The notes beneath the pieces were generated by a model. That model saw only the letters and a list, made by a program, of their open reading frames with translations, did no database searches and was not told where the DNA came from. Shown piece after piece: positions 6,079 to 13,780 of a stretch of DNA of 33,745 bases. A program made the translations under genes and the position numbers. The stretch is from Paludibacteraceae bacterium (GTDB lineage: Bacteria > Bacteroidota > Bacteroidia > Bacteroidales > Paludibacteraceae), in contig JAFSTG010000092.1 of the NCBI GenBank assembly GCA_017450605.1, positions 1 through 33,745 of the forward strand, given 5' to 3'. Positions within the stretch are counted from its first letter, which is position 1, and each line of letters starts with the position of its first letter.

Positions 6079-7434
6079 ATGTCGATTAGAAAATATATTC
6101 CATATTATAAGCGTAATCTAAGGATAGCTTTCCCCGTGATGCTGACGCAATTAGGTGCCGCAATAGTTGGTTTGGCTGATAGTATAATGGTTGGTCATTA
6201 TTCTACTGTTGATCTTGCGGCTGTGAGTTTTGCAAACGGCATTTTCTTCACTTTCATGGTGTTTGTGATGGGTGCGATGATGGGTATTACGCCTCTTGTT
6301 GGTCATTCATTCGTACGCAATGAGGATGAGAGGGTAGGCGTGTTGTTAGAGAATGGTTTGGTTTTTGCTTTTATCCTTTCGGTTCTTACTTGTGTAATAT
6401 TAGGTGCTGTTGTTCCTTTTATAGACATGATGGGTCAGGACGAACAAGTGGCGGCTGTTGCCCGACCTTATCTTATCACCCGTATAATAGGTCTGTTTCC
6501 ATTTATAGTTTTTTGTTTGTTCAAGCAGTTTTTTGAGGGCTTAGGAAATACAACTGTTGCTATGGTGATTACCATAGCGATGAATATTCTTAACATTGTG
6601 CTTAATTACCTATTTATATATGGTGTAAGTATAAGTGGGGAAGAATATATTCCGGCAATGGGTGCTTATGGAGCCGGTTTGGCAAGTTTGATGGCTTGCC
6701 TGCTTATGCCTATTATATTTATAGTGGTGACGTTATCGAAAGAGCAATGGCGCAAATATTTCCGTTACTTTTCTTTATCCCATTTGAGCAAATCGTATTT
6801 TTCCGAATTGGCGCGGGTAGGTTTTCCTATTGGTGCCCAGACAACGATGGAGACTGTGTTGTTTACTTTGTCGTTTATTATGGTGGGTTGGATAAGCAAG
6901 GAGGCTTTGGCGGCACATCACATTGCCAATCAGGTGGCAGATTTTGCTTTTATGTTGTCGTTGGGTGTGGGCTCTGCAACGACCATACGGGTAGCTCATC
7001 AGTATGGGGTGAGAGATTACAAGGCGATGCGTATGGCCTCGCGTGCGAGTGTCCACCTTGTTCTTGTGATGAACACGGTCGGTGCAACATTGATGATAAC
7101 GCTCAGGAATGTATTACCTTACCTTTTTACCGACGACATGAACGTTGTAGAGATAGCCTCGCCGCTGCTTGTTTATGCCGGATTGTTCCAATTTTCCGAC
7201 GGGTTACAGTGCGTCGGTGCAGGAATGTTGCGTGGTATAGCGGATGTTAAACGTCCGATGATATATGCCTTTATAGCATACGTGGTGATAGCACTTCCGC
7301 TGGGATATATGCTAATGTTTGAGGCGGGTATCGGTGTTGCAGGAATGTGGATAAGTTTTATTATTGCACTCTCCTTGGCTGCAGTATTTTTCCTTTCGCG
7401 TTTCAGAAAATTGGCACGTGGTTTGCAGAATTGA
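6079..7434 (+). CDS. MATE family efflux transporter
   Basis: This 451-residue polytopic membrane protein of the multidrug and toxic compound extrusion family probably exchanges drugs or metabolites for Na+ or H+. It has about twelve hydrophobic segments in two halves, an N-terminal ALPV-like segment (IAFPVMLTQLGAAIVGLADSI) with the typical MVGH motif, and the second-half counterpart VGFPIGAQTTMETVLF. The reading frame stays open to 5950, but the promoter at 6040-6070 lies inside that extension and the extra residues are unlike the family, so ATG 6079 is preferred. Substrate is unknown. It is monocistronic or reads into ssrA; the ssrA promoter's -33 element falls within its last codons. Confidence 0.93.
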   Translation: MSIRKYIPYYKRNLRIAFPVMLTQLGAAIVGLADSIMVGHYSTVDLAAVSFANGIFFTFMVFVMGAMMGITPLVGHSFVRNEDERVGVLLENGLVFAFILSVLTCVILGAVVPFIDMMGQDEQVAAVARPYLITRIIGLFPFIVFCLFKQFFEGLGNTTVAMVITIAMNILNIVLNYLFIYGVSISGEEYIPAMGAYGAGLASLMACLLMPIIFIVVTLSKEQWRKYFRYFSLSHLSKSYFSELARVGFPIGAQTTMETVLFTLSFIMVGWISKEALAAHHIANQVADFAFMLSLGVGSATTIRVAHQYGVRDYKAMRMASRASVHLVLVMNTVGATLMITLRNVLPYLFTDDMNVVEIASPLLVYAGLFQFSDGLQCVGAGMLRGIADVKRPMIYAFIAYVVIALPLGYMLMFEAGIGVAGMWISFIIALSLAAVFFLSRFRKLARGLQN

Positions 7435-7453
7435 AAATTATTAAGTAATTTTG
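7422..7453 (+). promoter_or_regulatory. Bacteroidota promoter of ssrA
   Basis: TTTG (7422-7425), 20 bp, then TAATTTTG (7446-7453). The -33 element lies inside the 3' end of the MATE gene. Initiation near 7460 would make a precursor with about 100 nt ahead of mature tmRNA. Confidence 0.65.
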
Positions 7454-7560
7454 TCGCCGCTTTTGTTAACCCCTAACCTGTCAAATATACCGAATATATT
7501 AGTGAGATATAGTTCTATTTTTTAAAACGACTTCTCGGGCGGGGTTAAAGAAAAATCATT

Positions 7561-7953
7561 GGGGCTGTTTGGTTTTGACAGCAGGCTGAATGGTTGTGTA
7601 AGCATGCCGAGCACTGTGGCGAAGCTCGTTAATCTTGGCTGTCGAAAAATTAATTGGCGAAAATTCTTACGCTCTCGCTGCCTAACCGAAGTATAGTAAG
7701 TTGGCTTATTTGCCTGCAAGGCGGGCAAACGAGACATCACTCTGATGCCGTCTCTTCGAGGCAGAGGATATAGTGGTGCTAACAAATCGGAGATAGCCTG
7801 TATGTTTCCGTGATGTACCGGCGAAAATTAAGCGGATAAGGTAGTAGTTGGTAGTCCGGGTCTTGCTGCTGCACGAAAATGAAGGCCGGAATAAGCATGT
7901 AGAAAGCGCAGTTGTTCCTTGTTTGGACGAGGGTTCGACTCCCTCCAGCTCCA
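7561..7953 (+). ncRNA. ssrA: tmRNA (transfer-messenger RNA)
   Basis: tmRNA rescues stalled ribosomes and tags the unfinished protein for degradation. The tRNA-like domain is visible at both ends: 5' GGGGCTG (7561-7567) pairs with CAGCTCC (7946-7952) and is followed by discriminator A. The T arm is GAGGG-TTCGACT-CCCTC. CCA is not encoded. The 393-nt length is normal for a one-piece tmRNA. An internal tag frame encodes GENSYALAA followed by TAA (7656-7685). Several inverted repeats in the body fit pseudoknots. The M23 peptidase gene starts only 22 nt after the 3' end. Confidence 0.96.
7656..7685 (+). other. tmRNA tag reading frame (GENSYALAA, stop)
   Basis: The resume codon is GGC and the frame reads G-E-N-S-Y-A-L-A-A followed by TAA. 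The hydrophobic end YALAA is the ClpXP degradation signal, and a GE(N/T)NYALAA-like tag is known in Bacteroidales. Here the fourth residue is serine. Confidence 0.9.
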
Positions 7954-7975
7954 CTTTTTGATTCTTAGTGTTTTT

Positions 7976-9004
7976 ATGAAGAGATACCTTTTTGTTTGTT
8001 TGTTTGCAGTGTTTGCACTATTGGTTAGTGCAAACAATTTTAATTATGAGAATGTCGGAGAAGGTTATGCCGAAGATGATATTGAGGCTTCTATAGGTGA
8101 CGACAATGAAGATTATACAGAGATTGATGGTGATACTATAGTTGATAACATGAACGATTCTCTGTATTTTATATATAGGAACGATACATTGTTTGTGTTT
8201 GGTAATGTCGGCATATTACCCAAGTACGTTACTGTTGCATCTGCCGAGATGACCAATACGTATAAGCGTTTGTTCAAGGACCTTGGAACTGACGAGGGTG
8301 AGCATCCTTGCGACTCGGTTTATGGGTTTACTTGGACTCATAACTGGGTTAATCCTTATAAGGTTCCCATTGATAGTATGCCCGATTCGGTTGAGGTGGA
8401 TATGTCGGGGTTTGTAATGCCGATACGTGGTGCTATAACTTCGAAGTTCGGAATGCGTAAGAGCCGGTATCATTATGGCACGGACATACGCTTAAAAACC
8501 GGCGACTCGATATGTTCGGCATTCGATGGTCAGGTTCGTATCTGCGATTATGACCCTCGTGGTTATGGTAATTATGTGGTTATTCGTCATAATAACGGTT
8601 TGGAAACCGTTTATGGTCATTTATCACAGATTATAGCCGAACCCAACGAGCGTGTTGCTGCTGGCGAGATAATAGGTCTGGGCGGCAGTACAGGGCGCTC
8701 TACCGGTCCGCATTTACATTTCGAGATGCGCTTTTTGGGTAATGCTTTCAACACAGAAAAGGTTATCGACTATCTGACATTCGAACCCAAAGATTCAGTT
8801 TATCTTATAACGCTGAAGAACACCTATTCGCATAATGCCGAGTTGAAGGCTCTAAAAGCAGCGAAGTACATAGTAGTAAAAAAAGGCGACAACCTTTCGG
8901 TTCTCGCCAAGCGTTATGGAACAACTGTGAAAAAGATTTGCCAACTAAACGGCATAAAATCTAATTCGGTAATCAGAATCGGACAGAAACTGCGCGTGCG
9001 GTAA
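7976..9004 (+). CDS. Secreted M23 metallopeptidase with C-terminal LysM domain
   Basis: This 342-residue protein probably cuts peptidoglycan cross-links outside the inner membrane. A signal peptide covers about residues 1-19. Residues 22-60 are strongly acidic. The M23 (lysostaphin-type) domain spans about 147-262 and keeps its zinc ligands: His166 and Asp170 (HYGTD), His215 (YGHLS) and His246/His248 (GPHLHFE). A LysM peptidoglycan-binding domain follows at 298-342 (VVKKGDNLSVLAKRYGTT...). The frame stays open back to 7919, inside ssrA, but the signal peptide sets the start at 7976. No promoter is visible between ssrA and this gene, so it may be expressed by read-through of the tmRNA transcript. 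Confidence 0.93.
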   Translation: MKRYLFVCLFAVFALLVSANNFNYENVGEGYAEDDIEASIGDDNEDYTEIDGDTIVDNMNDSLYFIYRNDTLFVFGNVGILPKYVTVASAEMTNTYKRLFKDLGTDEGEHPCDSVYGFTWTHNWVNPYKVPIDSMPDSVEVDMSGFVMPIRGAITSKFGMRKSRYHYGTDIRLKTGDSICSAFDGQVRICDYDPRGYGNYVVIRHNNGLETVYGHLSQIIAEPNERVAAGEIIGLGGSTGRSTGPHLHFEMRFLGNAFNTEKVIDYLTFEPKDSVYLITLKNTYSHNAELKALKAAKYIVVKKGDNLSVLAKRYGTTVKKICQLNGIKSNSVIRIGQKLRVR

Positions 9005-9010
9005 AACCGC

Positions 9011-9029
9011 AGCCAATTGCAAATTGGCT
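9011..9029. terminator. Hairpin between convergent genes
   Basis: AGCCAATT (9011-9018) and AATTGGCT (9022-9029) form a perfect 8-bp stem with a 3-nt loop between the ends of the M23 gene (plus) and the U32 gene (minus). The position suggests a bidirectional terminator, but there is no T tract on either side. Confidence 0.5.
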
Positions 9030-9035
9030 TGTCGC

Positions 9036-10283
9036 TTAGGTTTGTGGTACGAGAAGGTATAACTTGTCTCCACGCCGTATAATCCTGTCGGTTTTGAGTG
9101 AGAAAAACTCCCCTTTTTTAGCTATCGGTGTTGTGTGCAGGTCAACTCGTATATCGTTGGCTATACACTCGTATGCTCCAGTAGTCTCCCCAGTGATGAG
9201 TAGTTCGTCGCCTTGATGAACATCGGCGGCTTCGACTTGAAATTCGGCAACCGATATATTCTTAAAGAAGTTGGTGCATTTGGCAGCATACACTTTCTTG
9301 CGTGTTGCGCGTGAGCCGTATTCGTGTGTCCACTCGCCGAGTGGTTGTCCGAGATAGTATCCGTCCCAGAAACCACGGTTGAAGACGCGTGCAAGACGTG
9401 TATTCCAATTATTGATTTTCTCAACAATCTGCGGCGTTTGGTATTCTCCGTTTCGGTAAGCTTCGACGGCCTCACGATAGCAACCTACAACGGTGCTTAC
9501 ATATTCGGGTCCGCGTGCTCGTCCTTCGATTTTGAGTACGGAGACACCAGAGTCGAGAATCTTGTTGAGAAAGTGTATGGTTTTGAGGTCTTTGGGCGAC
9601 ATGATATACTGGTTGTCGATGTCGAGTTGCATGTTGGTCTCTTTGTCGGTAACTGTATATGCTCTGCGACAAATCTGTACACATGCTCCGCGGTTGGCTG
9701 ACAGATTGTAGTTATGTAAGCTGAGATAGCACTTGCCGCTTACCGCCATACATAGTGCTCCGTGGCAGAACATCTCTATGCGTATTGGCCGTCCGCTGCG
9801 CCCGCGTATATCTTGCTCGATAATATCGCGATGGATAGAGGCTACCTGTTGCATGTTGAGTTCTCGTGCGAGCACTACCACGTCGGCGAACTGGGCATAG
9901 AAACGCAGTGCTTCGGTGTTGGCTATGTTGAGTTGCGTTGACAAGTGGACTTCTACCCCTTGAGAGTTGGCATATTGCATAACGGCGATGTCGGAGGCAA
10001 TGATGGCCGTTACTCCTGCTTGTTTGGCATGGTCAACAATAGTGTGTAAGAGGTTGATATCCTCCGGATACATAACGGTGTTGAGAGTGAGGTAGGTTTT
10101 CACACCTGCTTGTCGGCATATCTCAACGATACGATGCATATCGTCGGTTGTGAAGTTAACCGACGATCGTGCTCGCATATTAAGGTGTTCGATGCCAAAA
10201 TATACAGAGTTGGCGCCCGCCTGAATAGCAGCCGCCAAACTCTCGTAGCACCCTACGGGTGCCATAATCTCGATATTAGTCAT
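9036..10283 (-). CDS. U32 family protein (TrhP/RlhA-like)
   Basis: This 415-residue protein belongs to the peptidase U32 family. Members once annotated as collagenases are now linked to prephenate-dependent hydroxylation of tRNA or rRNA (TrhP, RlhA). The family signature is clear: IEMFCHGALCMAVSGKCYLS (169-188) followed by RGACVQICRR, giving five closely spaced cysteines (173, 178, 185, 201, 205) able to hold a metal or Fe-S centre. The N-terminal half has a TIM-barrel-like pattern (EIMAPVG, ANSVYFG, VHLSTQLNI). A beta-rich C-terminal domain follows from about 330. It overlaps the end of the LemA gene by 8 bases and is the last gene of this cluster. RNA hydroxylation is inferred from family; which RNA is unknown. 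Confidence 0.88.
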   Translation of the reverse strand: MTNIEIMAPVGCYESLAAAIQAGANSVYFGIEHLNMRARSSVNFTTDDMHRIVEICRQAGVKTYLTLNTVMYPEDINLLHTIVDHAKQAGVTAIIASDIAVMQYANSQGVEVHLSTQLNIANTEALRFYAQFADVVVLARELNMQQVASIHRDIIEQDIRGRSGRPIRIEMFCHGALCMAVSGKCYLSLHNYNLSANRGACVQICRRAYTVTDKETNMQLDIDNQYIMSPKDLKTIHFLNKILDSGVSVLKIEGRARGPEYVSTVVGCYREAVEAYRNGEYQTPQIVEKINNWNTRLARVFNRGFWDGYYLGQPLGEWTHEYGSRATRKKVYAAKCTNFFKNISVAEFQVEAADVHQGDELLITGETTGAYECIANDIRVDLHTTPIAKKGEFFSLKTDRIIRRGDKLYLLVPQT

Positions 10284-10884
10284 GTTTTAGTCCGGAGAAA
10301 TCGATTTTAGGAGCTGTTTTAGCACCTTCTTCGGCAGTGAAATAAGGTTTCTTGTCGAATCCGCAAACAGATGCTACAACATTGTTGGGGAACTTACGGA
10401 TATAGGTGTTGAATACTTTGGCTTGTTCGTTGAAGGTGTTACGGGCAACAGCCAGGCGGTTTTCAGTGCCTTCGATATCGGTCATGAGTTTCATAAAGTG
10501 TGCATCGGCTTTTACCTCGGGGTAGCGTTCGATGTTAACCATGAGTCGTCCGAGTGCTTGCGAGAGTTCTCCTTGAGCATTTTGGAAAGCAAGAAGTTGT
10601 TCTTCGGTCATTTTCGACGGGTCGATAGTCATTTGTGTGGCTTTAGCACGTGCCTCGATAACATCTTTCATGTACTGCGACTCGTGGATGGCCATACCTT
10701 CGGTAGAGGCAACGAGTTGCGGGATAAGGTCGTTACGGCGCTGATATTGGTTTTCAACCTCGCCCCATGCCGTTTCTACGTTTTCTTCTTCGGTAACCAT
10801 TACATTGTAACGGCCCACCATCCAAACTGCGATTAGTGCTATTACACCAAGCACCAATACGATAGTCAATGTGTTCTTTTTCAT
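10276..10884 (-). CDS. LemA family protein
   Basis: This 202-residue membrane-anchored protein has one N-terminal transmembrane segment (about 6-25), then the helical LemA domain with the typical stretch VETAWGEVENQYQRRNDLIPQLV and a C-terminal VFNTYIRKFPNNVVASVCGF. LemA proteins are widespread and their biochemical role is not established. The gene follows the TPM-domain gene by 55 nt and overlaps the U32 gene. LemA-TPM pairs are common in bacteria and suggest a joint role at the envelope. Confidence 0.92.
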   Translation of the reverse strand: MKKNTLTIVLVLGVIALIAVWMVGRYNVMVTEEENVETAWGEVENQYQRRNDLIPQLVASTEGMAIHESQYMKDVIEARAKATQMTIDPSKMTEEQLLAFQNAQGELSQALGRLMVNIERYPEVKADAHFMKLMTDIEGTENRLAVARNTFNEQAKVFNTYIRKFPNNVVASVCGFDKKPYFTAEEGAKTAPKIDFSGLKHD

Positions 10885-10939
10885 TGTTGTAAAGTGTTAA
10901 TATGATTGTTGATTTTCTATTCTTGTGAGGTGTAGATGT

Positions 10940-12241
10940 TTAGAATCGGCGTCCTGCTCCGCCACCTGCCGATGAGCCACCGCCCCAACTACCGCCTGAC
11001 GAACGACCACCGCCCCAACTACCGCCTGACGAACGGCCACCGCCCGAACTTCTGCCTGAGTATGACGACGATGTTGAGAGACGCGGGATATATTTAATCA
11101 GACTATGTTTGTGCCCGCAGTGTTTGCATTGATATTCTATGCAGTGTTCACCTTGGCTCTTTGTGGTTGCTGCTTTAAGTGTGGTAGCAGCAATAATAAC
11201 GTCAGCCAAAGCTCCGCATTCGGGGCATATTTTATATTTATAATTTGCAGGTCCTTTGTATTCTTCTTTGTGGGTTTCGCCACAGTTAGGGCATAGCCAC
11301 ACATCGAATTTTTTAGAGTCGAGATTGTTTTCAGTTTGTTCAACAGGAGTAAGGTAAATATTGCTATCAATATCGGTTAGTTTACTCATCTTAGTCTTGC
11401 ATTTAGGGCAAATGAATGGTTCGTTGCGTAATTTAAATCGTTTGATTTTTAGAAATAAAAAAAGGAATAACAATGGAATGGGGAACAACAATGACAAGCA
11501 TCCTGATGTGGTTTGTATGCCTTCGGTGCGGTCGAGCAAAGCTTGCCTTGTATCTTTTTCTTTGTCAATGTTCTTCGGATTCCATTTCCGGTAAGCAAAA
11601 ACATATAGTGCCACAAATGCTAAGATGGCGAAAATAAAGTAATTGGAAGCGGCTTTGTCGCCTTCGGTAGGTTTGGGCTTGTATCCGAGCATTAGTTCTG
11701 CTTGCGCCTCAGGGGTGGTCAGTTCGTTATATATTAGTAAAGACATTCTAAGCAGTGCTTCACTATAGTGTCCTGCGGCAAGAATATCGATACAATCGTC
11801 GATTATCTCGTCGCATTTGACATCGGGCAGGAGTCCTTCGAGTCCTCGTCCGGTAACTATGCGTATGTCGCGTCCGCCTTCTTGACCTGAACCGCCGAGC
11901 GACAAAAAGATAAGCACGCCTGCATTGTTTTCGGCGCTACCGATACCCCATGTGTTGAAAAGTTCGAGGGCAAAATCGAAGGCAGAGTAGTAATGGTTTT
12001 CGTCAAAGGCATTGACAGCGACTACGCAGAGTTCGGCATTGCTATAACTCTTTAGTGTGTCGGCAGTGTAATTGATAAGGTTTTCCACCTCGTCGTCAAT
12101 TATGTCGTCGGGGTCGCTAACCCAAAAATTGGTGGTTTCGCTTTTCGGATTAGGCACTGTTTCCACTGTGTATGCCCGATATTCTTGAGCACATATAGAT
12201 GCTGCAAACAGCAGCAAGAGGGGAAGAAGTAAGCGTTTCAT
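10940..12241 (-). CDS. TPM-domain membrane protein with zinc ribbons and Gly/Ser tail
   Basis: With the start at 12241 this protein has 433 residues. A signal peptide covers about 1-18. The TPM (TPM_phosphatase) domain spans about 40-180. Two hydrophobic segments follow (YFIFAILAFVALYVF; CLSLLFPIPLLFLFLFL). Then come four CxxC knuckles (CPKC, CPNC, CPEC, CKHC) that could form two zinc ribbons, and a Gly/Ser/Trp-rich tail (RSSGGSWGGG repeats). The reading frame is open to 12298, but the promoter at 12268-12298 lies inside that extension, so ATG 12241, which begins the signal peptide, is preferred. It is the first gene of a TPM-LemA-U32 cluster. A role in membrane protein quality control is known for some TPM proteins; here it is only a possibility. 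Confidence 0.88.
   Translation of the reverse strand: MKRLLLPLLLLFAASICAQEYRAYTVETVPNPKSETTNFWVSDPDDIIDDEVENLINYTADTLKSYSNAELCVVAVNAFDENHYYSAFDFALELFNTWGIGSAENNAGVLIFLSLGGSGQEGGRDIRIVTGRGLEGLLPDVKCDEIIDDCIDILAAGHYSEALLRMSLLIYNELTTPEAQAELMLGYKPKPTEGDKAASNYFIFAILAFVALYVFAYRKWNPKNIDKEKDTRQALLDRTEGIQTTSGCLSLLFPIPLLFLFLFLKIKRFKLRNEPFICPKCKTKMSKLTDIDSNIYLTPVEQTENNLDSKKFDVWLCPNCGETHKEEYKGPANYKYKICPECGALADVIIAATTLKAATTKSQGEHCIEYQCKHCGHKHSLIKYIPRLSTSSSYSGRSSGGGRSSGGSWGGGRSSGGSWGGGSSAGGGAGRRF
10981..11040. repeat. 30-bp tandem repeat in the TPM gene tail
   Basis: Bases 10981-11010 and 11011-11040 are 30-bp direct repeats differing at one position (A/G at 11006/11036); a decayed third copy starts at 11041. 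They encode the SSGGSWGGGR units of the Gly/Ser-rich C-terminus. The repeat is in frame, so copy-number change would lengthen or shorten the tail by 10 residues. Confidence 0.9.
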
Positions 12242-12267
12242 GCTTATGCAGATTTTATAAACTGCTA

Positions 12268-12298
12268 CAAAGGTATGATATTTTTGTAGATTAGGCAA
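12268..12298 (-). promoter_or_regulatory. Bacteroidota promoter of TPM-LemA-U32
   Basis: On the minus strand TTG (12296-12298), 20 bp, then TACCTTTG (12268-12275). Initiation near 12261 leaves about 20 nt of leader and fixes the TPM gene start at 12241. Confidence 0.75.
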
Positions 12299-12339
12299 CT
12301 AATTAGAAAATTATTTGTGATTTTGAAACATAATGTATA

Positions 12340-12367
12340 TTTGTTTATGCAAAAAGTGTTAATTTTG
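12340..12367 (+). promoter_or_regulatory. Probable promoter of the ttcA-like gene
   Basis: TAATTTTG (12360-12367) matches the -7 consensus. The nearest TTTG (12340-12343) is only 16 bp upstream, shorter than the usual 19-20. Initiation near 12374 excludes the in-frame ATGs at 12317 and 12347 as starts. Confidence 0.55.
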
Positions 12368-12391
12368 CAGTCCGAAAAGCATCTTGCAGGT

Positions 12392-13162
12392 ATGACTTTG
12401 GAAGAAAAGGCACATCAGAAATTTCGAAAACGTTTGCAGCAGAAGCTCAACCGAGCTTGTGCCGAATATGGTTTGATAGAGGATGGCGACCATATATTGG
12501 TCGGGCTGAGTGGTGGTAAGGATAGCTTGGCATTGGTTGAGTTACTGGGTGCACGCCAGAAAATATTTGTTCCTCACTTTAAGGTGTCGGCTACGTATGT
12601 GAGTATGAGTAATATCGGTTACAAGAGCGATTTGGATTATCTGCGTGAGTTTTGTGAGACAGCCGGTGTTGACTTTCACCATGTGGAAACTTCTTTTGAT
12701 GAGAGAGTTGATGCAGAGGACGCCAAGCAGATGCACAGACAGAAAACTCATTGTTTCCTGTGTTCATGGTATCGCCGCAAAGCATTGTTTGATAAGGCAA
12801 AGGAATTAGGATGCAACAAGATAGCTTTAGGTCATCATAAGGATGATATAGTGGAGACGTTGTTGCTGAATCTCGTTTATCAGGGCAGTTTCTCGACTAT
12901 AGCGCCTCGTTTGCAGATGGAGCGTTTTCCGATGACTATTGTTCGTCCGTTGTGTCTGATAGAAGAGAAGGAGTTGGCAGAATATGCCGAGTCGGCAGGT
13001 TATAAGAAAGTTGACCGTCAGTGCCCGTACGAGAGGGAGAGTGCTCGCGCAGCGGCAAAGAAAATAGTGGGTGAGTTAGAGCAGCTTAACCCTGCTGTTC
13101 GCGATTCGTTATGGGGAGCAATGCACAATGTTAAAGAAGGGTATCTGCCAAGGAGACGATAG
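12392..13162 (+). CDS. ttcA: TtcA-family tRNA 2-thiocytidine synthetase
   Basis: TtcA thiolates cytidine 32 of certain tRNAs using ATP and a 4Fe-4S cluster. The 256-residue protein shows the PP-loop ATP-binding motif SGGKDS (40-45) and three cysteines in the positions used to hold the cluster in E. coli TtcA: Cys121 and Cys124 (CFLCSW) and Cys211 (RQCPYE). The LGHHKDDIVETLLLNL segment (146-161) is also characteristic. The start at 12392 is chosen because the promoter element at 12360-12367 lies inside the longer frame and MTLEEKAHQKFRKRLQQKL looks like the family N-terminus. It is transcribed divergently from the TPM cluster. Other PP-loop thiolases share the fold, so the exact tRNA position is inferred. 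Confidence 0.88.
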   Translation: MTLEEKAHQKFRKRLQQKLNRACAEYGLIEDGDHILVGLSGGKDSLALVELLGARQKIFVPHFKVSATYVSMSNIGYKSDLDYLREFCETAGVDFHHVETSFDERVDAEDAKQMHRQKTHCFLCSWYRRKALFDKAKELGCNKIALGHHKDDIVETLLLNLVYQGSFSTIAPRLQMERFPMTIVRPLCLIEEKELAEYAESAGYKKVDRQCPYERESARAAAKKIVGELEQLNPAVRDSLWGAMHNVKEGYLPRRR

Positions 13163-13240
13163 TGGAATTTAGATGACTGGAATTTTTATATTACTTATAA
13201 AATATAGAAAACTTAGAGAAAAAATTAATATACTTTAGAT

Positions 13241-13609
13241 ATGAAAGGATTATATACAATATTATTGCTTGTGTGCTCGAATGTGTTTATGACATTTGCT
13301 TGGTATGGTCATTTGAAACTCAACGAGATGAAATGGTTTGAGCACTTGCCTCTGATAGCAGTAATAGCTTTCAGTTGGGGCATAGCGTTTTTCGAGTATT
13401 GCCTTCAGGTGCCTGCCAACCGAATAGGTTTCGAGGCTAATGGAGGTCCGTTTAACCTTATGCAACTTAAGGTGATACAAGAGGTTATTACGCTGACGGT
13501 GTTCGTGCTATTCTCGGTTGTAGCTTTCGGTATGCATATTCGTTGGAATCATATTCTTGCAGCACTGCTGCTTGTGGGGGCGGTATATTTAGTGTTCGCT
13601 TTCAAGTAG
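13241..13609 (+). CDS. DMT-family small membrane protein (DUF486)
   Basis: This 122-residue protein has four predicted transmembrane helices (about 4-22, 34-54, 78-99, 103-121). It matches the DUF486 family related to drug/metabolite transporters, with the typical segments LLLVCSNVFMTFAWYGHLK and EYCLQVPANRIG. Four-helix members of the superfamily usually act as dimers; the substrate of DUF486 proteins is unknown. It lies 78 nt after ttcA on the same strand, with no clear consensus promoter between them. Confidence 0.88.
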   Translation: MKGLYTILLLVCSNVFMTFAWYGHLKLNEMKWFEHLPLIAVIAFSWGIAFFEYCLQVPANRIGFEANGGPFNLMQLKVIQEVITLTVFVLFSVVAFGMHIRWNHILAALLLVGAVYLVFAFK

Positions 13610-13677
13610 AAATTATAGGCAATGAATATAAACAATATATTCCAGACACGAGTTTCTGTGATATGTGCACAAAAATG

Positions 13678-13711
13678 AAATCCGAAGAAGCAGTTACACT
13701 TCTTCGGATTT
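13678..13711. terminator. Bidirectional terminator
   Basis: AAATCCGAAGAAG (13678-13690) and CTTCTTCGGATTT (13699-13711) form a perfect 13-bp stem with an 8-nt loop, in the gap between the convergent DUF486 and DUF4890-like genes. The minus-strand exit has a T-rich stretch (TTTCATTTTT); the plus side has only TTT. Confidence 0.85.
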
Positions 13712-13780
13712 CCAATAACAAACTATTCAGGATTATATTATTTCAAATTTTAGATTTCGAATTTGAATATACTATTATTT

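Noticed and set aside
7522-8037. Several open frames on both strands across the tmRNA gene, including the upstream extension of the M23 gene to 7919.
   Set aside because: They lie within a structural RNA. The M23 signal peptide and the ssrA 3' end place the real start at 7976.
10981-11060. Repeats in the TPM gene considered as a CRISPR-like array.
   Set aside because: The copies are directly adjacent without spacers, in frame, and encode a low-complexity tail.
12317-12391. Upstream ATGs of the ttcA-like gene.
   Set aside because: The -7 promoter element at 12360-12367 lies downstream of both, so they would not be on the transcript.
13182-13202. AT-only inverted repeat (TTTTATA/TATAAAA) after ttcA considered as a terminator.
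   Set aside because: The 7-bp stem is pure A-T, too weak to call, and the region is AT-rich throughout.
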